Assembly: GCA_022711435.1 (NCBI GenBank)
Contig: JAKLFB010000021.1
Coordinates: 1 to 64,000, forward strand
Reading direction: 5' to 3'
DNA: 64,000 bases
DNA from: Verrucomicrobiota bacterium
GTDB taxonomy: Bacteria > Verrucomicrobiota > Verrucomicrobiia > Limisphaerales > UBA1319
Shown one piece after another: positions 38,601-48,734 of this stretch. The notes under the pieces are model-generated. The model ran no database searches, was not told the DNA's origin, and was given only the letters and a program-made list of their open reading frames with translations. The translations under genes and the position numbers were made by a program. Numbering within the stretch: position 1 is the first letter of the stretch; each line of letters begins with the position of its first letter.

Positions 38601-38630
38601 TATTAATAGTTCTAATCGTTTCATGTTCAT
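35604..38630 (-). CDS. Large secreted YWTD/beta-propeller protein
   Basis: 1008 residues with a signal peptide (LELLIIVAVLLLAPLCQAG). The N-terminal half is a beta-rich propeller-like domain that may correspond to DUF4623, but this is uncertain. The C-terminal half (about 620-930) has low-density-lipoprotein-receptor class B (YWTD-type) blades: GIAVDDTNGIVYWAEDG, LALDAANGQLYWTTW, LDLDRANGYIYYADP, AVDAPNGHIYYTDAG. The last 65 residues (FQLQRRPDATQGAWEDVG ... MFYRVQ) resemble the C-terminal module shared with other secreted proteins. It is divergent from glgP. Probably an extracellular binding or scaffold protein; no catalytic motif was seen. Confidence 0.85.
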   Translation of the reverse strand: MNMKRLELLIIVAVLLLAPLCQAGPIPSQNLRLRTTIHLHSDVGISANSMFNPRFFDGDIYANQLNAPAIGRYPQGSSTPEFMMASVEHRIIAPFRGAHRARYILGGSSAATSVFSRYDFDGQNRIEAPVPEGQSTETFDWVDENTIIYCIYNPSGNRKRLALATVDAEPFAVTPDTLWNEQGYVTTSATGRIRNVRVGDVYSGYAYYGDGGQNDNPKFFAINLATGAETELGNAGALTGTGSFGLWTVVERGGYLYVQTTDNGIQVYEMTSATTLGALLTTYTKEQLTELTGYSGQFWGFDVTAEGNMIVGGTGLICELAGPVRLKAHVLEPDWNIPPLAYDWMTTNHMQRGLAYNPVSGHVLTVSRYPTNGSGQVYVIDSANGSFIGTLKTNGIKYDMNFPLNMIGGADDGAIYACNLAVDSMSQPAVPMNNNGPFRIYRWADETADPVLVYEGDPSEGDATAANRRYGDNIDVRGAGANTQIICGTRQGKVLAVFTTTDGVLFNHTKVQAPEIASTTSTSLNGIAWGADNTFFTKNDSTSAAQQFALQEFTLDLAAATATLVRTNSELKAMGGIIDYNAKSDLLAILKTVTTSTAVGSQHELRLFKPTAAGMVQQDHPQTSRLFPSDYSNGNGVGAVAFGGGKVFALAANNGIVAYTIQEKLVKPQMFWTEDGGWVADAGTVWAAAFDGSGKTPIAAGLNRPIGIAVDDTNGIVYWAEDGMSGHSASRIVRAGMDGSGQKELYNGDWLGFSNAQMLALDAANGQLYWTTWTQGVVRGNVEGTDYAFLGGLAGHYTALDLDRANGYIYYADPMLNGVLYRCDLTGANHMELARDLAAADFYFNAMAVDAPNGHIYYTDAGTHEIKRMSLTGANPTVLLQDAGLSPLGITLRPDGTLFWVGTGGRLGTVKVDGATSLNLKVVGTGERSFGIAVVSQAPAADLEITDIGIANSTVTIKWQGGLGPFQLQRRPDATQGAWEDVGAPVSASEATDTVGPQSMFYRVQGNE

Positions 38631-38807
38631 TAGTATTTAAGCATTGTTCCATTGCTTATGCTCATAACCGCAACAATTCTAATGCAGCGAGGGTGATGGG
38701 CAAGATATTTCGTTGGACTCATCACTTGGATCGCATGTCAGGCTTGCGCGACGCGCGGGCGGATTTAAGATGCCGGGGCTGGCTCAACCTAGCGGCAGGA
38801 TATTTCT

Positions 38808-41324
<2,517 letters not shown>

Positions 41325-41383
41325 GGTTGGAATGGTTATTGCTCTTCGCACATCTGCAATCAACCTAACAACCAGGATCGATT

Positions 41384-41893
41384 ATGGCATATCAACGGTA
41401 TGACGATCTGCGGGTCTGGCAGGAGTCGGCGCGGCTGGCCGAGGGCGCCTTTCAGCTGACCGAGCAGCCATTTTTCAAGGGGTGCTTCAGCTTGCGGGAT
41501 CAACTCGAACGGTCGGTGGTCTCGCTGGCCGGTCAGATCGCGGCGAGCCACGACCGCCAGGGAGCCGATCGAGTGGCGATGATCCTTGAGGCGCGTCGCA
41601 CGGTGGCGGAGCTCCGATCGCTGCTGAGCTTGCTCGAGCGCAGGCCGGGATTGGCAGGCCAGCGCGGCGCGTTGAGCGAGCTGCAGGGCGCGGCCGAGAT
41701 CTGCGCCCGCCAGCTCTGGGGCTGGGCCGATGCCATTCAGAATCCGGGAGCTCGGGCGAACCGGGCTCGATCTGGCGGGGATGGGGGGCGGGCCGAGGAC
41801 CGGCCATTGGGGGCATCGGGTGGAGATGAATTAGGCGCGGGCGCCGAGCGTGGGGGGGATCGTCAGGGTGCTCGGCGGCCCGCGCGACCTTGA
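41384..41893 (+). CDS. Four-helix-bundle protein (S23/IVS-type)
   Basis: 169 residues. The first 120 match the four-helix-bundle family that is named for intervening-sequence proteins in 23S rRNA genes: YDDLRVWQESARLA at the start and QLERSVVSLAGQIAA. The usual length is about 120 residues; here a Gly/Ala/Arg-rich tail of about 45 residues follows, which could be genuine or reflect a stop codon lost by sequence change. A ribosome-binding site AGGA is at 41374-41377, 6 bases before the ATG. It lies 59 bases after glgP. Function unknown. Confidence 0.82.
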   Translation: MAYQRYDDLRVWQESARLAEGAFQLTEQPFFKGCFSLRDQLERSVVSLAGQIAASHDRQGADRVAMILEARRTVAELRSLLSLLERRPGLAGQRGALSELQGAAEICARQLWGWADAIQNPGARANRARSGGDGGRAEDRPLGASGGDELGAGAERGGDRQGARRPARP

Positions 41894-42143
41894 AGCCTGC
41901 ATCGGGGCGCAGGCACCATTCTGCATCGGCAGCGGCGATCTCGATCCGTGCGGATGGACAAGCGCTCTCGAGCGAACGCGTGGCGCGATCCTTGGCTCCA
42001 GGAGCCCTTCCGGTTCGCGGCTCGGCTGCGATTCGACTGTAACCGGACATGGATGGGATGCGTCTGGCGTGTAGGAAGCCCGGGCGGCGGCGTGGTTTCC
42101 CGAGCGGAACACCGGTCCGGGCAAGGGAATAACTGCATTTTGT

Positions 42144-42665
42144 ATGAAAGCAATTCGATTCACAGGTATTACTGCGATGGCGGTTGTTGGGATGATGGCA
42201 ATGGCTGGATCGCTGCCCGCTCAGGACGCAAAGCCGGCCAAGCCGGCCCGGGAAGCCCGGCAAGCCGGAGTGGCCCGGGAAGGCAGGCAGGCCGGCGCGC
42301 CTCCCGGCCAGCTCACAGCCGAACAGGCCAAGAGGCAGACCGAGAACCGGATCAAACAGCTCACGACACAGCTGAGCCTGACCCCCGAGCAGCAGAAGAA
42401 GCTCGAGCCGATCCTCAAGGAGCAGTCCGAGAAGATGCGCGAGCTGATGGGCAAGACCGATCTGACCCAGCAGCAGCGCCGGGAGCAGATGACGCAGATG
42501 CGCGAGAAATACGATGCCAAGCTGAAGGAGATCCTGACTCCCGACCAGCAGAAGAAATATGCGGAGCTGCGCCAGAGCCCGGGCCGCCAGGGCCGCGGCC
42601 AGGGCGATGCCGCCACTCCGAAGCAAGGCCAGCGGGGAAACCGGCAACGCCCGACCCAGCCTTAG
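42144..42665 (+). CDS. Spy/CpxP-like LTxxQ periplasmic protein
   Basis: 173 residues with a signal peptide (FTGITAMAVVGMMAMAGSLPAQ). The mature protein is strongly helical and charged and contains two LTxxQ-type motifs (LSLTPEQQKKLEPILKEQ and EILTPDQQKKYAELRQ), the hallmark of Spy/CpxP-like periplasmic proteins that act as ATP-independent chaperones or envelope-stress sensors. The Gln/Gly/Arg-rich tail is low-complexity. Function beyond the family is inferred. Confidence 0.8.
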   Translation: MKAIRFTGITAMAVVGMMAMAGSLPAQDAKPAKPAREARQAGVAREGRQAGAPPGQLTAEQAKRQTENRIKQLTTQLSLTPEQQKKLEPILKEQSEKMRELMGKTDLTQQQRREQMTQMREKYDAKLKEILTPDQQKKYAELRQSPGRQGRGQGDAATPKQGQRGNRQRPTQP

Positions 42666-42794
42666 CAGGGCATCGAGAGCCCCCGACGGCGCGCCTGAAC
42701 ACGGCATGCGGGCGCGCGCGTTCTGCCGCGGGACCGATGCAGGGGCTCGGCCTGCATTGTGAGGCAAGCCGCTCGGCGTTCAGTAACTAGGGAC

Positions 42795-42834
42795 CTGCCG
42801 CAACATGGCGCCGCAAGGTGCAATGCTGCGGCAG
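42795..42834. repeat. Hairpin-forming inverted repeat
   Basis: CTGCCGCAACAT (42795-42806) pairs with ATGCTGCGGCAG (42823-42834) in 11 of 12 positions around a 16-nt loop. There is no T-tract. It lies 129 bases after the Spy-like gene and could end its transcript. Confidence 0.4.
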
Positions 42835-42857
42835 CGTTGCTTTCATGCCCAGGCCCG

Positions 42858-42872
42858 CGTATCGTCGATACG
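42858..42872. promoter_or_regulatory. 15-bp dyad upstream of the Hsp15-like gene
   Basis: CGTATCG (42858-42864) and CGATACG (42866-42872) form an exact dyad with a single central base. It ends 13 bases before the ATG at 42886, which suits an operator, but no regulator gene is nearby and no function is established. A GAGGGG (42878-42883) is very close to the ATG. Confidence 0.35.
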
Positions 42873-42885
42873 ACCCTGAGGGGCT

Positions 42886-43269
42886 ATGAGAATCGATAAG
42901 TGGCTGTGGGCGGCGCGGATCTTTCGGACACGGACTCAGGCAACAGCGGCGTGCCGGAGCGGTCATGTGAAGATGGGCGGCCAGGCGCTGAAGCCGTCCC
43001 ATGAGGTGCGGCTCGAGGAGGTCTTGACGGTCCAGATGGATGTGCTCCAGCGAACGCTGCGGGTGACCGGTCTCAGCGAGAGGCGGGTGGGAGCGCCGGT
43101 TGCTCGCACGCTGGTCGAGGACCTGACATCGCCGGAGGAGCAGGAGCGTGCGCGGGCGGAGCGGGCCAAGCTGAACCAGGGGCGCCCTCCGGGCATGGGA
43201 CGGCCCACGAAGCGGGATCGGCGATTATGGGAGCGCTGGATCCTGCGTCCCGATTCCTCGCAAACATGA
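42886..43269 (+). CDS. S4-domain RNA-binding protein, Hsp15-like
   Basis: 127 residues, similar in length to Hsp15 (HslR), a heat-shock protein that binds free 50S subunits carrying nascent chains. The S4 RNA-binding motif starts the protein (MRIDKWLWAARIFRTRTQA, then ACRSGHVKMGGQALKPSHEV). The C-terminus is basic (MGRPTKRDRRLWER). It stands alone, preceded by a 15-bp dyad, and converges on nadE. Confidence 0.88.
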   Translation: MRIDKWLWAARIFRTRTQATAACRSGHVKMGGQALKPSHEVRLEEVLTVQMDVLQRTLRVTGLSERRVGAPVARTLVEDLTSPEEQERARAERAKLNQGRPPGMGRPTKRDRRLWERWILRPDSSQT

Positions 43270-43385
43270 GCTGGAGCCGCCGTGAGGGGGGGAGGTTGAT
43301 GGCCGCCAGCAGGTCCGCCTCGTTACCTCGGCGGCTGCACCGGAGCGGACCGCGGGATGAGGATGGGCTGGATCGAGGGCCGCCG

Positions 43386-45023
43386 TTATGCCTCGCGGAA
43401 CCGCTGGGCAATGGGGATCCGGCGGCCCACGCCGAAGGCCTTGCTGGTGACCTTGAGGCCGGGCGCGGCCTGGCGGCGTTTGAACTCGGCTCGGCTGACC
43501 AGCCGGATCACCTGGCGAACGGTGGCGGGATCGTGCCCGCGGTTGGCGATCGCCTGGGGGCTGAGCCCTTCGACGATGTAGGCGTCGAGAATGGCGTCAA
43601 GGACATCGTAGGGCGGGAGCGAGTCCTGGTCCGTCTGGTTGGGGCGCAACTCCGCCGACGGAGGTTTGGTGATCGAGGCGGTGGGAATGATTTCCCGGTC
43701 GCGATTGATCCAGCGGGCGAGGCGGTAGACCATGGTTTTGGGGAGATCGCTCAGGACAGCGAGCCCGCCGCACATGTCGCCGTAGAGGGTGCAGTAGCCG
43801 ACTGCCAACTCGCTCTTATTCCCGGTGGTCAGCAGGAGGCCGCCGAACTTGTTGGAGAGGGCCATCAGGATCACGCCGCGGAGCCGCGCCTGGAGGTTTT
43901 CCTCCGTGACATCTTCAGGGTGCCCGGCGAACACCGGGGCGAGCTCGGCTCGAAGCGTGGCGAAAGCGGACTGGATGGGAATGACATCGTATCGAATGCC
44001 CAGGTTCCGGGCGAGCTGCCGGGCGTCATCGAGACTGCCGGCGGACGAGAACTGAGAAGGCAGAGCGACCCCCCAGACCTCGGCGGAGCCCAGGGCATCG
44101 ACGGCCAGACAGGCGGTCAGGGCCGAATCGATTCCTCCGCTGAGGCCGAGGAGCGCGCGCTGGAATCCGCATTTCTGCAGGTAGTCGCGCAAGCCGAGCA
44201 CGAGCGCGCGATGGAGCTTCTCCTCATCCGGAGCTTCGGCGCTGGCGCACGGCGGGGCGGCGTCAAGGTCGACCAGGACCAGATCCTCGGCGAACATGGC
44301 GGCCTGGGCGATCAAGGCGCCGTCGCGGTTGAACGCGAGGCTGCGCCCATCGAAGACAAGCTCATCGTTGCCGCCGACCAGGTTGACGTAGACGACAGGC
44401 ACCCGGGCTTTGGAGGCGAGATTGGCGAGCATGGCATGCCGGGTGGTCTCCTTGCCCAAGTGCCAGGGGGACGCCGAGACATTGAACAGGATCCGGGCGC
44501 CTTGCTGGACGAGGTTGATGGCCGGGTCGCGGCGGTAGCGGCGCTCCCGCCAGAAATCCTCGTCGTTCCACACATCCTCGCAGATGGTGAGGCCGAGGGG
44601 GCATCCCTGGAAATCGACGGGTGCATTGGTGTCCGCCGGCTCGAAATAGCGGTCCTCGTCGAAGACATCGTAGGTGGGCAGGAGCGTTTTTTCGCGGATC
44701 GCTTCGACTCGGCCGTTGCGGAGCAAAGCGACGGCGTTGGTGGCCGGCCGGCCGGGGGCGCGATCGTTGCGGCCCGCGAAGCCCGCCAGCAGACCGGCGG
44801 AGCCGACGGCGCGCGCGAGATCCTCGAGGGCCGCAAGGTTCTGGCCGATGAACTCCGGCCGGAGGAGCAGGTCGCGAGGCGGGTAGCCGGGAATCGCCAG
44901 CTCGGGCGCCACAACGAGGTCGGCGCCCGCCTGGACGCCCTGCGCGTAGGCGGCGCGGATCTTGGCGGTGTTGCCAGCGAAATCTCCGACGGCGGAGTTG
45001 ACCTGGGCGAGGGCGACGTTCAT
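43386..45023 (-). CDS. nadE: Glutamine-dependent NAD+ synthetase
   Basis: 545 residues, the length of the two-domain enzyme that amidates deamido-NAD+ using glutamine. The N-terminal nitrilase-type glutaminase has the Glu/Lys/Cys triad: VAPELAIPGYPP, REKTLLPTYDVFDE and LGLTICEDVWND. The C-terminal synthetase has the ATP-pyrophosphatase loop LLGLSGGIDSAL and the conserved NKSELAVGYCTLYGD. The start codon overlaps the stop of the upstream DUF192 gene in an ATGA, indicating translational coupling. Confidence 0.96.
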   Translation of the reverse strand: MNVALAQVNSAVGDFAGNTAKIRAAYAQGVQAGADLVVAPELAIPGYPPRDLLLRPEFIGQNLAALEDLARAVGSAGLLAGFAGRNDRAPGRPATNAVALLRNGRVEAIREKTLLPTYDVFDEDRYFEPADTNAPVDFQGCPLGLTICEDVWNDEDFWRERRYRRDPAINLVQQGARILFNVSASPWHLGKETTRHAMLANLASKARVPVVYVNLVGGNDELVFDGRSLAFNRDGALIAQAAMFAEDLVLVDLDAAPPCASAEAPDEEKLHRALVLGLRDYLQKCGFQRALLGLSGGIDSALTACLAVDALGSAEVWGVALPSQFSSAGSLDDARQLARNLGIRYDVIPIQSAFATLRAELAPVFAGHPEDVTEENLQARLRGVILMALSNKFGGLLLTTGNKSELAVGYCTLYGDMCGGLAVLSDLPKTMVYRLARWINRDREIIPTASITKPPSAELRPNQTDQDSLPPYDVLDAILDAYIVEGLSPQAIANRGHDPATVRQVIRLVSRAEFKRRQAAPGLKVTSKAFGVGRRIPIAQRFREA

Positions 45024-45529
45024 GGGAAGGCATTGCGCAGCGAGCCTCGCTCCGTCTGGATGAGAGTGCCCGGCCCCAGGCCGCGTTCGAGGAACCAGCC
45101 CCGTCGAGTCTCCAGCACATATTGGACTTGATCGGAGGCTGCGTCGACCGGGGTTTCATCCAGCGGCTGGAGATCGTGGATTTCCAGGATGACGCCTTCG
45201 GGGCTGATGTAGGCGCAGGAGAGGGGCAAGGTGGTGTTCTTCATGTAGAAGGAGGTGCGGTGAGGCGCGGGGAACACGAACAGCATGCCTTCGTTGTCGG
45301 CGAGAGACTCGCGGAACATCAGCCCGCGCTCCCACTGGGCCGGGACGCGCGCGACCTCCGCCATCAGCTCGTGCACCCCGATCTGGAGCTTGGCCACGGG
45401 CAGCTTGGGCTGGGGCCTCGAGTGGCGCGGACTCGAATCGGCGGCTCCGGCCGCCGGCGCACGATCGCGGCAGCCGGCCATCGAAACCGCCCACAGGCTC
45501 AGGAGAACAACGCACCATCGGTTCATCAT
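45020..45529 (-). CDS. DUF192 family lipoprotein
   Basis: 169 residues. The N-terminus is a lipoprotein signal with a lipobox-like AGC (LLSLWAVSMAGC), so it is probably anchored in a membrane facing outward. The DUF192 body is plain: ELMAEVARVPAQWERGLMFR, GMLFVFPAPHRTSFYMKNT, and EIHDLQPLDE. The family has a conserved fold of unknown function. It overlaps nadE by 4 bases. It shares direction with the GH17-like gene 60 bases upstream. Confidence 0.9.
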   Translation of the reverse strand: MMNRWCVVLLSLWAVSMAGCRDRAPAAGAADSSPRHSRPQPKLPVAKLQIGVHELMAEVARVPAQWERGLMFRESLADNEGMLFVFPAPHRTSFYMKNTTLPLSCAYISPEGVILEIHDLQPLDETPVDAASDQVQYVLETRRGWFLERGLGPGTLIQTERGSLRNAFP

Positions 45530-45589
45530 GGCAGGTCAACCTATACACGATGAACTCCGGAATGACAGCCCGTTGTTGCCTCCGAATCG

Positions 45590-46765
45590 TCAATCCGCGG
45601 TGCGGTTCCGGAACAGGAGATGAGCGTCAGCCGCGGGAGAGATCGCAATCCGGGTTCGATTTGTTTCCGGAGAGCCCGTGAAGGATCGCATGGGCTGCCA
45701 ATCGAGGGCGAAGCCGGGGGATGCGGATTCGAGCAGGTACGGGAGATCCGGATACGTCCCGAGCCAGAGGTCGAACCCGCCCCCGGACGCAGGGCTGATC
45801 CGCTCGATGGCGATGTCCTCGGCCAGGAGGTGGCGGAACGGCGGCTTCAGACGGCGATCCGAATCGAACAATCCCCAGTGCGGGCCGACGTCGCCCTCGG
45901 CGCCTTTCCATCCCTCGTCGCAGGCTTCGAAGAAGAAATACTCGAACCCGTCCGCCTCCGCCATGCGGCGGAAATCGGCCAGGAATCGGCGCTGCTGCTC
46001 GAGGCCGGGCACGGCGGCGCCCAAGGTTTGGCCGGCGGTGGGCCAGCCGGTTTCGCCGAGCACGATTCGTTTGCCGGGATAGAGGTTCCGGAGGTGGCGC
46101 AGGCGGCCGATGACATGGGCGGCGGCATTGCTGGCGCTGAGCTGCGGGCTGTAGTAGGGGCTTTCCCAGTAGGGATGGACGTGGGCCACGATGAAATCGA
46201 CCGCATCGATCAGCGGCTTTTGCTCGGAGCGTTCCCAGATGTGCCAGCCTTCGGCGGTCGTGACCGGCAGGGTGGTTTGCGCCTTGACGGTTTTAATGAA
46301 AGCGATGAGGGCGCCTTGGGAGAGATCGCCGCGGAGCTGGACCTCGTTGCCGACGATCAGCGCCCGGGTGGTGGGATGGTTCTGGCGGGCGATCTGGATC
46401 AAGCTGGCGATCTGGTTCTGGTTGCCGGAGACGCTGGTGTCGAGCCATGCGCCCGCGTAGCATTCGAGGCCGGCTTCGGAACAGAGGGCGGGGATTGCCG
46501 CCAGGCTGTTCTCGGCGCCATAGGTCCGGATGCGCGCGGTGTATCGGCGCAGCATGAGGAGGTCCTCGCGGATCTGGTTGGTGGTTGGATAGACCGAGCC
46601 AGGGGATTGGCCCGCCCGGTAAGGTCCATAAGCCAGGCCCGCCAATGGCCTTGGGCGGAAGCCGGCCGAGCTCTCGCTGGCCTGCAGAGGGACCGGATCC
46701 GCAATCAGGAAGAGGGCGACCAGGCAAAACCAGGGGCTTGATCGATGGAACACCGCCGCATTCAT
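45590..46765 (-). CDS. Secreted GH17-like beta-glucanase-type protein
   Basis: 391 residues from the ATG at 46765 (a TTG at 46783 is possible), with a signal peptide (FCLVALFLIADPVPLQA). The TIM barrel shows GLAYGPYRAGQSPG, the likely acid/base Glu in ALIVGNEVQLRGDL and the likely nucleophile Glu in IVLGETGWPTAGQTL, both typical of GH17. FFEACDEGWKG and PHWGLFDSDRRLKP follow near the end of the barrel. GH17 enzymes act on beta-1,3-glucans. The last 65 residues (PYLLESASPGFALDWQPM) resemble the C-terminal module found in other secreted proteins of this window. Confidence 0.85.
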   Translation of the reverse strand: MNAAVFHRSSPWFCLVALFLIADPVPLQASESSAGFRPRPLAGLAYGPYRAGQSPGSVYPTTNQIREDLLMLRRYTARIRTYGAENSLAAIPALCSEAGLECYAGAWLDTSVSGNQNQIASLIQIARQNHPTTRALIVGNEVQLRGDLSQGALIAFIKTVKAQTTLPVTTAEGWHIWERSEQKPLIDAVDFIVAHVHPYWESPYYSPQLSASNAAAHVIGRLRHLRNLYPGKRIVLGETGWPTAGQTLGAAVPGLEQQRRFLADFRRMAEADGFEYFFFEACDEGWKGAEGDVGPHWGLFDSDRRLKPPFRHLLAEDIAIERISPASGGGFDLWLGTYPDLPYLLESASPGFALDWQPMRSFTGSPETNRTRIAISPAADAHLLFRNRTAD

Positions 46766-46969
46766 GGGGCAAGAGTAAGCCAAACGGGGGCGAGTTGCCA
46801 GCCCGCCGTTGTGCGCGCGGCCGGCGAGCGGTCCATCCGCAACGCCGGGTCAGGCCTCCTGCGCTGTCGCGGCAGCAAACCCGCGGCCCCGCGCGTTTTT
46901 CGGTTGCCGGGGGACTCCGGGTGCGGGATAGTCGGGGCTGTCAGAACCATCAAATCACTCGAACGAATT

Positions 46970-48415
46970 ATGAATCGTATCACTCGACGGAGCTTTCTGC
47001 GGCAGGCGGCCATCGGGACCACGGCCTTGGGCTTGGCGCCGCGTTCATGGTCGGCGGCGGCTGGCGCCAACGGCGATCTTCGCGTGGCGGTGGTCGGGTT
47101 CGGCGGGCGGGGCGGGTCGCACATTGGCGCTTTCAGCAAGATGGCGGGCGTGCGCCTGGTGGGGCTGTGCGATTGCGACCAGAAGATCCTGGGGTCGGCG
47201 GTGAAGAGCCTTGCGGGCAAGGGCATCACGGTCAAGACCTACACCGATTACCGCAAGCTGCTGGAAGACCGCGAGGTCGACGTGATCTCGTGCGCGACGC
47301 CCAACCACTGGCATTCGCTGAACGTCGTGTGGGCCTGCCAGGCGGGCAAGGACGTCTACATCGAGAAGCCCATCTCCCACAATGTCTGGGAGGGGCGCAA
47401 GGCGGTCGAAGCCGCCCGCAAATACAATCGGATTGTCCAGGCTGGCACCCAGAGCCGATCGTCCCGGACCGGCATCGCGGCTGCTGTCGAGTGGGTTCGC
47501 GCCGGCAACCTGGGCAAGATCAAGGTCTCGCGCGGCCTCTGCTACAAGCGGCGGGACACCATCGGCAAGGTCGATGGCCCGCAGCCGATCCCGCCGGAGA
47601 TCGACTATGACCTGTGGTGCGGCCCGGCGCTGAAGCTGCCCCTGATGCGCAAACGGCTCCACTACGACTGGCACTGGGTGTGGAACACCGGCAATGGCGA
47701 CCTCGGCAACCAGGGCATCCACGAGATGGACGTCGCCCGGTGGTTCCTGGGAGTGGCCGAGCTCTCGCCGCGGATTCTGGCAGTGGGCGGCCGGCTCGGC
47801 TATGTGGACGACGGCCAGACCTACAACACCATGGTCATCTACCACGATTATCCGGGCGCGCCCCTGATCTTCGAAGTCCGCGGGTTGCCGGACAAGAAAG
47901 GCAGCAAGAACATGGACAAATACCGCGGGGCCGGCATCGGGATCGTCATCGAGTGCGAAGGCGGCCATGTGACGGTGCCCAGCTACACCGCGGCGGCCGC
48001 CTATGACAAGGATGGCAAGGAGATCAAGAAATGGAGCGGCGCGGAGGATCACTACGCCAACTTCATCAAGGCGGTCCGCAGCCGGAAGATCACGGATCTC
48101 TACGCTGACGTCCTCGAAGGCCATCTCTCGAGCGCGCTCTGCCACACGGGCAACATCTCCTGCCGGCTGGGCGCTGCGAAATCGCCGGGCGAGATCAAGG
48201 AAGCGCTGCGGGCGGATCCGGCGATGGCCGAGGCCTACGGCCGGATGGTCGAGCATCTGGCCGCCAACGAGGTCGATGTCGCGAAGGACAAGCTCCGTCT
48301 GGGCGTGCCGCTCCGGATGGATCCCAAGACCGAGACCTTCCTCGGCAACCCCGACGCAAGCGCGATGCTCGCCCGGGATTACCGGGCGCCGTTCGTCGTG
48401 CCGGAGAAGGTGTAG
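46970..48415 (+). CDS. Tat-exported Gfo/Idh/MocA family oxidoreductase
   Basis: 481 residues from the ATG at 46970, followed at once by a twin-arginine signal (ITRRSFLRQAAIGTTALGLA). The Rossmann domain starts LRVAVVGFGGRGGSHIG, the lysine-containing motif is YIEKPISHNVWEG at about residue 134, and the C-terminal domain has GDLGNQGIHEMDVARWFLG. The frame is open upstream to 46745, but the Tat motif fixes the start. It is divergent from the GH17-like gene. Its stop codon is 4 bases from the end of the leftward frame at 48420. Confidence 0.9.
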   Translation: MNRITRRSFLRQAAIGTTALGLAPRSWSAAAGANGDLRVAVVGFGGRGGSHIGAFSKMAGVRLVGLCDCDQKILGSAVKSLAGKGITVKTYTDYRKLLEDREVDVISCATPNHWHSLNVVWACQAGKDVYIEKPISHNVWEGRKAVEAARKYNRIVQAGTQSRSSRTGIAAAVEWVRAGNLGKIKVSRGLCYKRRDTIGKVDGPQPIPPEIDYDLWCGPALKLPLMRKRLHYDWHWVWNTGNGDLGNQGIHEMDVARWFLGVAELSPRILAVGGRLGYVDDGQTYNTMVIYHDYPGAPLIFEVRGLPDKKGSKNMDKYRGAGIGIVIECEGGHVTVPSYTAAAAYDKDGKEIKKWSGAEDHYANFIKAVRSRKITDLYADVLEGHLSSALCHTGNISCRLGAAKSPGEIKEALRADPAMAEAYGRMVEHLAANEVDVAKDKLRLGVPLRMDPKTETFLGNPDASAMLARDYRAPFVVPEKV

Positions 48416-48419
48416 ACCC

Positions 48420-48734
48420 TTACCATTCCACCCGCAGCTCCCGGGGCTGGGCCAGGTTGGCGAACCGAAGCCAGAAAAGGCCGCGGGCGGGATTGGCTCG
48501 GAAAGGCGCCACGGGGTTCCCGCCGAGGCGGATCGATTGGGGCTGGGCGGGAAGCCGGAGGAGCAAAATGGCCTCGGTATTGGCGATGCCCTCGATCCAG
48601 GCGCAGAGGGTGTGCGAATCGACCGAGGGCGGGAACACCTTGCAGGCGGCAGCCAAGACCTCGGCAGGCCCGCCCTTCGACCGGTCCAGATCCAAGAGGA
48701 ACCATCGCGAACCGGGGCGGACCGGGATCGAGGT
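48420..48734 (-). pseudogene. In-frame 104-codon tail separated by a TAA from the preceding gene
   Basis: The stop codon of the gene at 48735-50648 is a TAA (48735-48737). Reading continues in the same frame with T-S-I-P-V-R-P-G-S-R-W-F-L-L-D-L-D and on for 104 codons to a TAA at 48420-48422. The sequence is coherent, with hydrophobic beta-strand patterns (NTEAILLLRLPAQPQSIRLG, RGLFWLRFANLAQPRELRVE) like a C-terminal beta domain. The only start codon early in it is a TTG at 48695. It is best read as the real C-terminus of the upstream protein, cut off by one nonsense codon, unless the stop is read through or is a sequencing error. Confidence 0.55.
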